Shown here: piece after piece, positions 56,118 through 64,000 of the stretch
Layout: each line of letters opens with the position of its first letter
Numbering within the stretch: the stretch's first letter is position 1
Assembly: GCA_036346225.1 (NCBI GenBank)
Contig: JARFIW010001082.1
Location: 2,418,001 to 2,482,000, forward strand
Reading direction: 5' to 3'
DNA from: Platerodrilus igneus
Lineage: Eukaryota; Arthropoda; Insecta; Coleoptera; Lycidae
Length of the DNA stretch: 64,000 bases
Notes under the pieces: model-generated
What the model saw: the letters and a program-made list of their open reading frames with translations, nothing else
What the model was told of the DNA's origin: nothing
The model's database searches: none
Made by a program: the position numbers and the translations under genes

Positions 56118-56617
56118 GAACAACAAAATGTTAAAGCAAGACACGATAGTAAACGTTCTGCAGCAATAGCTTACAAAAGAGGAGATATTGTTTTCATAAA
56201 AAATTTACCTACACATGTACAGGTGAAAGTACAAAAACACAGGTGCGTTACAGAGGTCCGTTTATGATTACGGAAACATTACCTGCGGATACTTATCGAG
56301 TAGCTAGCATTGAAGGCATCAAAGGTCGTCGATTTACAACAACAGTGCATGTGAACTGAATGAAAATGTACGAATTACCAGAAGTAGATGAACAAACAAC
56401 GTCCGAGGAGGAACATACACCTGCAGATAGTGATGAAGATTCCAATACGCATGGCAAAGAAATAAGCAAAGTGTATCAGAACATCAGGGAGCGTGCAAAT
56501 AGTGATGTTTTTGAAGAAGACGGTGATGCAAGTGCTAATGCGCCAGGGCCGTCAGGTATTCAGAAACACACAATTCGAAAACCATTATATTTACAGGACT
56601 ATGATGTAAATTATTGA
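56118..56617 (+). pseudogene. Gypsy (outer) pol C-terminal tail
   Basis: 'ARHDSKRSAAIAYKRGDIVF' and 'VRYRGPFMITETLPADTYRV' are the SH3-like end of gypsy integrase, split by frameshifts. After a TGA at 56,357 an acidic tail follows ('MKMYELPEVDEQTTSEEEHT', 'ANAPGPSGIQKHTIRKPLYL'). No envelope gene follows; the 3' LTR starts 131 bp downstream. Confidence 0.7.
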
Positions 56618-56747
56618 TTTTTTTGTTTGGATATTAATTAGTTTTAGTTAGAATTTTGTATTTTGTGTTTTTAATTTTGTATAATGTTGTATAGTTATTA
56701 TAGTTAAAGTTGGTCATCGTGGGCAAAAATCCGTCAGAAAGACCGAG

Positions 56748-56943
56748 TGTAAGATATGGTGTATGCGGGGCCGACCTGCATGAGTCGACCAACAGATGGG
56801 GGAAGCGTTGGCGTTGGACGTCAGGGAGACATTAGATTCATTTTTGTTGGTGCTGACAGATGATTGATATATTATGAGTGAATAAAAGAAGAGTTTTTCG
56901 ATCAAACGTATTCCTTGTGTTTTATTCTGACTGAGAGTTAACA
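56748..56943 (+). repeat. Gypsy (outer) 3' LTR
   Basis: 196 bp; matches 41,012-41,198 with a 9-bp insertion ('attagattc') and about eight substitutions. Confidence 0.85.
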
Positions 56944-56989
56944 ATATGTTTACTAGGGAGATATATTAATAATAATAACCGCTCGGGGA

Positions 56990-58560
56990 CCTGGTACTTC
57001 TCAAACAAGTACGGGCATGGGAAACCCGAGGTACTCGAGCTCACCTGTCTGCTATCCCACCATTATCTTCCAGCAACATCCATCCTTTCGAACCAATTTC
57101 TTTCTCTCCTTCCTTTTTACCCCATTAAAAAAAAACTTAAGCCATACTGTAAAGCAATCCATGGCAAAGGTTGCATGGCACCGGAGGTCAGGACGATGTT
57201 ATAAGCGGACACCTGTGGGACACCAGGCGACACCCTACAGTAATTAGCCTTATCTGGGTAACGCGACTCTACTCAAGCGGACTATCACCAACGCGGTACT
57301 CGTAGAAATACGATGGAATCAAAAAATTAAGAACAAAAACCATATGAGATCCAGGTCAGTGATGTCGTACAAGAAACACACCTGGCCAAAAAAGACAAGA
57401 CACGACATTCATAAAAATAAATGAAAATTCGAATAGAGGTGTTTTGCGGGACATGTTGTCCCAATCACAATAGAAGTAATAGAAAGACATCGAATGAGAT
57501 GGTCAGACGAAATCAACCGAAACCTGATTCTATGTCATTACCAAACAACAAAGTTAACAAGTTATAGATCTCTACTACACAAAACATTCACTAACGAGTA
57601 CCCAGAACTACAATTCATCACGGTACGATGATTTTCGGCCCAAGTACTAGTAATAACCATAAACAACAAAATACAAAACCAGAACTAGATCACATAAAAG
57701 AACAAGTACAAGTACAACAAAAACTACAGAACAACAACCAAACACAAACATACACCAAAAAGTAAATGGACAAAAGACGAAAAGAACAAAAAACAAGAAG
57801 ACAGAGAAACACATAATAACCAGAAATAAAACAAATAAACATACAACTACCATATGAAATAACACAAGTTACAAACAAAGAAATCACAAAAATAGATGAA
57901 AAGTTTGAAATAACATGCATAGAATTTAAAGACACAAATCATGTCACCAAATCGTTCATACACAAAGTACCAGATAACACAAACGTAAACACAACAATTG
58001 CACACATTAACACAATAATATGAAACAAAATACAAAACGACACGATTATAAAGGAACTACAACAACTAATCTATATAGGAGCACTCGCCACAATAAGAAT
58101 CCACACAAAACAAAAACAATCAACAGACATGAAACAAAGGAAACTAACAAAACCACCATGGCAACACAATACAAACAAAAATATTAAAACTGAGAAAAGA
58201 CATAGGACAGCTATCACAATACATAAAAGAAAACATTTTAGAAAAATAAGTAAAGTAATAGGAGAAATACCGAAACAAAATGCAGTGAACAATTATAAAC
58301 GAAAAGAAACAAAGGCCACGAAAAGATTCAGAAAATATTAAATAAGTAATAACAAGAAAGAACAAAACAAAACATCCATCCAGCAACAAAAGAAATTCTA
58401 CCATATTATAGACAAAACCGAAATCACAATAAACAATCCGCCAAACACAATAAACACCGAACACTTTTGGAACAATCTATGGTCCAACCCAACACAACCA
58501 GCACGCTCATTGGATCCAAACAGAAGCAAACAAATACAACACAATAAAGTGAAGCTAGTT
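56990..58560 (+). pseudogene. R2/R4(Dong)-like LINE, N-terminal part of ORF
   Basis: Plus strand. 56,990-57,440 is probably 5' untranslated sequence. 57,490 onward: 'RHRMRWSDEINRNLILCHYQ', 'SYRSLLHKTFTNEYPELQF', 'NKPELDHIKEQVQVQQKL', 'LYGAL'-like block 'LQQLIYIGALATIRIHTKQK', 'LTKPPWQHNTNKNIKTEKRH', and 'KKFYHIIDKTEITINNPPNT' with 'EHFWNNLWSNPTQ'. This order is what precedes RT in insect R2-clade (R4/Dong-like) elements. RT itself is missing after about 58,555. At least four stops or frameshifts. Hydrophobic frames on the other strand are shadows of its Lys/Asn-rich coding. Confidence 0.6.
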
Positions 58561-59629
58561 TTTAAACAAGTTCGGTACACGTGTTTCACCAGTCGGCGCA
58601 ATGCGACTTGGGTTTATCCCTCGATATGTAAAAAAAAGAAAAAGAACAGGTCACATACCTTTACGTATCGAAATACTCATGTTGCAGCCAAATCATTGGA
58701 GGCGATTCAGATAAAGATCGTCATGGCAGTCATGATCCGTTAATGCTGGGACTATACTCACAACAGCGGGCCAATGCAAAATAGCATTTGGGGCTACGTA
58801 ACAAATTAAGAATTTGATCTACGTAGAAAAGCACGGCCTACGCAGAAAAGCTAAAAAGATACCTTATTAATATTAATAAGCGTGTATTAACTTACTAATG
58901 CGCAGGGATATAGCCTATCCAGGGAAGCGTGCATTGCTCTTGAAGTAACACTTCATTACGCATAGCGCGGAATGCAGGATCAGATTCAAAGTCAAATTAG
59001 GAAATGAACTGATAATCGATTCAAATATTTGGGTAACACATGTCAAAAGAACATTTCTAAAGTCATTGTTGTGGTTGAATAGATAACGAAAACCGGGAAA
59101 TACGAATAGCATTGTAAAAAAATTACGCTATTCAAACTTGCATTATTACTTATAAATAAGGCAAATACATTCTTTTTAGAAAACAAGGATTGTAGATAAC
59201 CGAGTATATTTGCTGTGTTATCTCAAACAATAAGGATAAATTGAGGTACTTTTAACTTAAACTAAATGCACTAACAACCTTCCATAGAGTGTTGGAAAAG
59301 TACTCGCTTTATTTGTATCAGGATGTGCTTTACAGAAATCAATCGATTTATTTAATTATGAAGCGTAATCAAGGACGTTTCTCATGACAAGTAATTACAC
59401 AAGATATCGAAACAGAAGCGTGGGAATCCTAAATTAAATGAACACATTTATAAGGGTGCAATTGAACGTAACAAATCTCTCCCAGCAAAATTAAAAGGTC
59501 AGAGTAGGAAACAGAAGCAACTTATCAAACAAAATACCAACAGGGCAAAACACAAGAAAATTTTTATCAGAGAATCGAAAGAAGAGAAAAAGAATTATCC
59601 GCCTTGACAAACCACTATATACTAATAGA

Positions 59630-59800
59630 ATGAATGCGACAAAAAATCTCCAGAAAACCCAAAAAAACAAAAAAGTTTTATCCGGCTCGAAGAACCACTT
59701 ACTAATTGGATAACCTAAAGAAAAAATTCTCCAGAAAACTCAAGAAAATCCAAACAACGCAAAAAAAAATTTTATCCGGATCGAAGAGCCAGTATACCGC
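59630..59800 (-). repeat. Tandem pair of BEL/Pao leader fragments (PBS relics)
   Basis: Two units share 'ctccagaaaac' and end 'tttatccggctcgaagaacca' / 'tttatccggatcgaagagcca'. On the minus strand each is TGG(C/T)TCTTCGA(G/T)CCGGATAAAA, close to the BEL-2 primer-binding site TGGTCCTTCGAGCCGGATTT. Confidence 0.5.
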
Positions 59801-60841
59801 ACCAAACCAAGAAATGTAAAAGAACATAGGAGAAAGAAAATAAATAATCGTCGAGAGCAAAGATGAATAGATGAATATCTCTAAGAAAGAAATAACGAAG
59901 TTTTCAACCTTAAGAAAAACTGGTTTCTGCAGAAAATCAAAAATAAGAAAAGCAAAACAAGGAAGAAAACTAGCAGTAACCAAAGTAAGTCAGTATTGTC
60001 GTATCCTCAAGTATGTAGAGGAACGAAAAGAGAACTGGAGTAGAAAAATATATAATACTTCCCGCTGTGGTAACAGGAATTTGTAGAAGATAGATAACCC
60101 AAAAGAAAACAGAAAAAAAGAAAGAAAGAAGCTAATAGACCGAATTGTCGACTAAATCATAGTTTTCGAAGAAAAGAAAAGAAAGCTATAAAAAGCACAT
60201 ACCACATGGATAGTATCGAGAATCAAACTAAATCAGCACGAAAACTGACAGAAGGCAAGACCGGACTCTGGAAAGGAGAGGAATGTGGAGCGAAAGCGAT
60301 GAGGAAAAAACCAAATTAAAAATCTTAAGAAACGGTACAAAAAGAAAATAAAACCTAATCCTATTGTAGTTATGTATGAGTATGTGTTTGTAAGCGCGCG
60401 CATGTGTATGTTGAACCGCTTTAGTCGCCTCTTACGATAAGCTAGTCGTACCGTGAGACTATTCTATTCCGGACCCACGCGAGGTTAAGTGAAAGAAAAG
60501 AAATAACCCCAGCAAAACAGGGAAGTAAGTAGGAAATCGTAAAGTCCAAAATTCAAATCCTAAGAAGAGCTAAATTGGTATAAGAATCTAGGGGCACAAG
60601 GACTAGAAGTGGAGCCCAAGACGTTTTTGTCGCCAGCAAAAAACGAAGCGAGTCAGGGCCATTAGAATTGTCAAGATAGGCAGTTTTCCACAAAACAGTA
60701 ATAACAGGGGGTGTAATAGTCGGAATACGTACTTGAGAAGGTGGTGGCGATGGTAGGCGTAGTAGTTATGGTTGTGGTAGTTAAAGAAAATAATTATTCG
60801 TTAGGTAAGAAGCCCGTTTGTTTTTAGTAGTGGTCGTAAGA

Positions 60842-60958
60842 GAGTCAACGTTAGATAAAGGAACAGCATTGGCTAGCAGAGTATCAACATTAAAAAAAGG
60901 AACAGTCTTGACTGTAAGACTATCGACATTAGAAAAGACAACAGAATTAAATAAAACT
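60842..60958 (+). repeat. Three 39-bp tandem units
   Basis: Units at 60,842, 60,881 and 60,920 translate in one frame as 'ESTLDKGTALASR', 'VSTLKKGTVLTVR', 'LSTLEKTTELNKT'. The host protein, if any, is not recognised; the surrounding frame is only 75 codons. Confidence 0.6.
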
Positions 60959-61084
60959 TTAATCGGAACTCATATCAAAGTTTCAATTAGAACTAAACTC
61001 CAATATCCACGGCGGCAATTTATATACATATTCAAAAACCTTTAGAATATTCTAACACTTATCAGAAATGATGTAAATAACATC

Positions 61085-61385
61085 TCGAATATACCTATTG
61101 TAACCTTTTAAATGCAAGGTCTTGTACCTGCCAATCAAGAGATCTGGCCCCACAGGATTTAGCAATCAGCTTTTGTGTGCAAACCCTTCGTTTAGATTTT
61201 AATGTGATTATTCTGGTTTGAGGCAGACCAATTGGCGCTACAATACACTCCCAAATAATCATTTCAAATCGAACTAGTAATTGAAAGAAGGAAAATATAA
61301 ATTCCCAGACAGGATTTGAACTTGTATCTTTAGCTATCGCGGCTGACGTATTTACCAATTACACTACCGGTACTGGTAGTGAAAA
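61085..61385 (-). mobile_element. Second tRNA-derived SINE candidate
   Basis: Minus strand: head 'GTAGTGTAATTGGTAAATAC' (A-box-like, ~61,370) and 'CAAGTTCAAATCCTGTCTGG' (B-box-like, ~61,320), then a ~220-bp body ending in A/T-rich sequence near 61,085. The head differs from the SINE at 2,505, so this is another family. No clear target duplication found. Confidence 0.5.
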
Positions 61386-61389
61386 ATGG

Positions 61390-63060
61390 AAAATTTCACA
61401 AACCCAAATCACGCATGTTATCAACTTAACTTTCAATTACTTTTAGCATTTTTGTCAATCATATCTGAAAGTGTGAAGTTCCTTGTAACTAAGAATATTT
61501 ACCTACCGCGTGAGGGTATCCAATTAACAATAAATAATAAATGGCAGGACCTCTAGCACTATAGTACCCTCACGTTTCGTGACATTGCCTCGCAAGCTAC
61601 TGCAGTCGATGAGAGGGGGAGTTCATTAAACAAACACACTAAGACGAAATTCCGATTGTTTTATTAAATGGGCTACTAACTAAAACTTCACCTAATTACA
61701 TATGCATACAAAAATATACAGTACTTAACATTATTTACAATAGGGCGCCACCATGGGAATTAAACGGCCCATGGACCACTCGCGGTAATAGCTCTCGTCG
61801 CACTTTGTTCGTGGGCAATGAACCAAGATTGCAGGACAGAAAATAAATCACTTCACAGGGGCTAATCTTTTAAAGTCTCCGGCTAGCACAAACACAACTT
61901 AACTAAACAAAACTAAAATCCTTATTTTATGAATATTAATAACAGTTCTGGGTGCAACCACCCCAATACAATAATTAATTAATGCTACCGTAGTCTACTT
62001 AACTTGCATATTGCAACGACCCTCCTTTAACCACGGGGTCATCAACACCGGGAAAAATACGACCTTCTCAAGGGTCAAATAGTACAGTAACGTGACTCCT
62101 GACCTGAGCTTTGCATACTCAGGTAGTCTCGTGGCTTAGTGATTAACGGCCTCTGGCACCGTCGACACACAATATAATAGGAGACCCTTCTAAAGCGATG
62201 CGGTCTATAAAACAATAATCTAACGGGATCAATTTACTTGAACTGAGCTTTAACCCGAAGTTGTATTTTATGGAAGTCGACAAGTACTGTATTTAAACAA
62301 ATAACTGACTTATGCTGCATAACACAGCCTTGAGTTCATGGTAATACCACATATACTAATTACTTACTCAGAGAAATAACTAACTTAGAACACAACGGCG
62401 CGCACTTGAATTCACAGAAATAAAACACATCACTCAATCTTGCCAATAACCGCCAGCTTTAAACTCTAACAGGTCTAGAAATAAACAACCCCGTTTTCCT
62501 CCGGCTGACATCCTTATATACCTTTAAGTTAATTGAAAAATAACCCCTTGCCTAGCTCTCATACTCGACAAGGGATACGCCGGTCGTAAATCTTTAAGAT
62601 TAATTAAACTGTCAATTGCACTAAGATAGCCACACAAGTAGATCTCGGGACTAATTTTTAGTTGAGTACTCCGCTACTTGAAAAATTCCTTCGGACCACC
62701 CTGATACAAATAGGGTCCTAGAACATGATTGACATCTAATCATAGATAGCAACTAATCTGACATGTTTAGTGCCTTTCAAGTAAAGTGCCTTTATAAAAA
62801 TTAATTAACTCTTGGATTATATCTTCCTGGAACTTCGCTAGGACGCTACTTGGATGATCTTGCAGCCGTTTACAATTGCAGACATATTTATGCTACAAGA
62901 CCTTCATTCTAATAATTAGAATGCTAAAATTAAACTAGAAAATAACTATTTTTAGAAATAATAGAACTATTAGAACGTATTAAAACAGTATGTTACATCC
63001 TGACTTATGTCACATGTAGCAGGAAGCAACGCTCAAAATTACGGCCATTAGCCAAGTATT
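61390..63060. other. Unassigned repeat-like sequence
   Basis: No coding frame. The composition (tRNA-like 'gtggcttagtgattaacgg' at ~62,133, a minus-strand TGGCGCCC at ~61,744) suggests LTR or other non-coding repeat, but I cannot bound it. Confidence 0.3.
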
Positions 63061-63061
63061 A

Positions 63062-63192
63062 AATATATACGTATATTAGGTTATTTAATTACACAAGGTA
63101 AGTTGATAAATACTAACGTATTATAGATAATATAATACGTTAGTATTTATCAACTTATCTTGTGTAATTAAATTACCTAATATATGTATATA
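63062..63192. mobile_element. ~130-bp foldback palindrome
   Basis: Arms 'ataatacgttagtatttatc' (63,139-) and its inverse around 63,100-63,125 continue outward through 'aactta(c/t)cttgtgtaatta' with a 3-8 bp loop near 63,128. Probably a small MITE; the right end runs into a TA microsatellite. Confidence 0.7.
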
Positions 63193-63195
63193 TTA

Positions 63196-63197
<2 letters not shown>

Positions 63198-63236
<39 letters not shown>
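63198..63236. repeat. TA microsatellite
   Basis: Uninterrupted TA run of about 38 bp next to the foldback. Confidence 0.9.
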
Positions 63237-63238
<2 letters not shown>

Positions 63239-63350
63239 CTGTGATTCTTTATAAGAATCGAGCATCACGAATTGGGCGCCAAGATTTGCTGTGATTCTCT
63301 TGTCTATTTTGAATTGCCCACATTCTGTGCCAAGAATTGCTGTGATTCTA
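63237..63350. repeat. ~50-bp degenerate tandem repeat
   Basis: 'ttgctgtgattct' recurs at about 63,237, 63,286 and 63,337, the last two preceded by 'gccaagatt/gccaagaat'. Confidence 0.55.
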
Positions 63351-64000
63351 TTGTTCGTTGAATCTCTTCTGATAATCGCCTCTTGACTCTTTCCTTCCGC
63401 CTCGGCTGCTCACCTAGTTAAAACTTTCATCCTCATTCATAAAAAAAAACAAACACATTCCTACCACCAACCATCAACGTTAACTCTATTTACATCAATA
63501 TTCACAATACATTAAAATTTCAAAATTAAATTTCAGCATAAATTTCAGCATCATAAAATTTCAAGTTCAAATTTGTCATCATTTTAATTTGAATCCAGAA
63601 TTAGAGTCCTTGTAGGATGCATACTAATGAAGTAAACAATATTTGCAGACCTGAGTCTGAATAAAAGGGAGCATCTCCCACCCCTTTACGTTAATTTAAC
63701 AGGTTAGTCTAATTGAGCTCAAAGACAGACCCAAATTTTCATCATAATCAAAAACATAAACCCGATAAATACTCCTTTCTACTTATACAAGAAAATTTTA
63801 ACTTAAAATTCAAATATTGTTGTTTATACAAGTTTACTACTGTCCATCTTTATCAAACAAATTATAAAGATATTCAACACACACCAAAACATCTAAGATC
63901 GAACAACAATGCATAAGTTACCTGAAGGTTAATGCACTCGTGGCTCCACTGTACATCGTCCTTGCTAATCCTACCATTCCAGCTGGGTTATGTTTACGTC
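63351..64000. other. No gene recognised
   Basis: AT-rich, no domain-bearing frame. A 67-codon open frame at 63,713-63,916 is Lys/Asn-rich and unassigned. Confidence 0.35.

Larger units (their letters stand above)
41008..56947 (+). mobile_element. Ty3/gypsy element split by nested LINE and BEL (outer shell)
   Basis: 5' LTR 41,012-41,198 and 3' LTR 56,748-56,943 (TGTAAGATATGG... ending GAGAGTTAAC[G/A]), with target duplication ATAT at 41,008-41,011 and 56,944-56,947. Gag lies 3' of the first LTR and pol before the second, both on the plus strand. They are separated by 10.7 kb of minus-strand LINE that holds a BEL element. Without the insertion the element would be about 5.2 kb. The LTRs differ by a 9-bp indel and about eight substitutions. 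Confidence 0.9.
58600..61080. other. A-rich degenerate repeat region
   Basis: No intact gene. Contains two BEL-like primer-site relics (59,630-59,800), a motif 'tagtcgcctcttacgataag' near 60,422 of a kind often seen in insect repeats, and a 39-bp tandem repeat (60,842-60,958). The Lys-rich pieces are too short to assign. Confidence 0.4.

Noticed and set aside
56360..56617. A possible envelope or extra gene after gypsy pol
   Set aside because: Acidic low-complexity tail without signal peptide or TM, best read as the pol C-terminus.
57647..58464. Hydrophobic minus-strand frames that look like membrane proteins
   Set aside because: They are the complement of Lys/Asn-rich LINE coding, and T-rich complements give Phe/Leu/Val/Cys strings.
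60842..63350. CRISPR array from the short tandem repeats
   Set aside because: Units are contiguous or irregular without unique spacers, and the setting is eukaryotic repeat DNA.

Overview
This window looks like arthropod, most likely insect, nuclear DNA. It is AT-rich and almost wholly made of transposable elements, and the only substantial host-type gene is an insect-style facilitative sugar transporter of the Tret1/MFS type (13,078-14,372). The repeat classes are those common in insects: Ty3/gypsy and BEL/Pao LTR elements, RTE-, Jockey/CR1- and R2/R4-type LINEs, a Penelope-like fragment, hAT-like and other DNA transposons, tRNA-derived SINEs and a Polinton/adintovirus-like relic. The insect order cannot be fixed from the sequence alone.

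Layout. 1-4,190: a gypsy pol fragment, then head-to-tail 3' fragments of an RTE-like LINE on the minus strand, one interrupted by a complete tRNA-derived SINE with a 14-bp target duplication. 4,862-9,345: a degenerate gypsy element (minus) with LTR, PBS, a small myristoyl/membrane ORF, gag, protease, RT and RNase H, but no integrase. 9,460-12,326: a Penelope-type GIY-YIG endonuclease fragment, microsatellites, a probable two-exon THAP-domain gene (minus), a DDE transposase relic (plus) and a 424-bp MITE. 13,078-14,372: the sugar transporter, without its first and last exons. 14,380-16,340: a ~300-bp tandem repeat and the Polinton/adintovirus-like relic.

17,200-23,360 is mostly unreliable sequence: homopolymer-stretched and depleted in normal k-mers. 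It runs into the 5' LTR of a BEL/Pao element (BEL-1, about 23,130-29,599). The clean 3' LTR of that element shows that the block is a corrupted consensus, not a real low-complexity region. 29,725-33,759 is a 4-kb non-autonomous hAT-like element with CGGGCC-rich ends and a textbook 8-bp target duplication. 34,200-38,760 holds a third BEL fragment, a 251-bp palindromic MITE, the 5' half of an RTE-like LINE and a pair of inverted 270-bp repeats.

41,008-56,947 is a three-level nest. A gypsy element (plus; ATAT duplication) was split by a Jockey/CR1-type LINE (minus). That LINE was then split inside its ORF2 by a BEL/Pao element (minus; TTAAG duplication, two 332-bp LTRs). Every junction can be read, and the LTR divergences (about 4% outer, about 2.4% inner) agree with the order. 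57,000-64,000: an R2/R4(Dong)-like LINE fragment, A-rich degenerate repeat with two BEL-like primer-site relics, a second SINE, unassigned repeat and a foldback beside a TA microsatellite.

Most coding regions here belong to mobile elements and most are broken. Apparently intact pieces are the BEL-1 RNase H-integrase reading frame, the sugar-transporter exon and the THAP exons. Some breaks near the corrupted block may be assembly errors rather than mutations.
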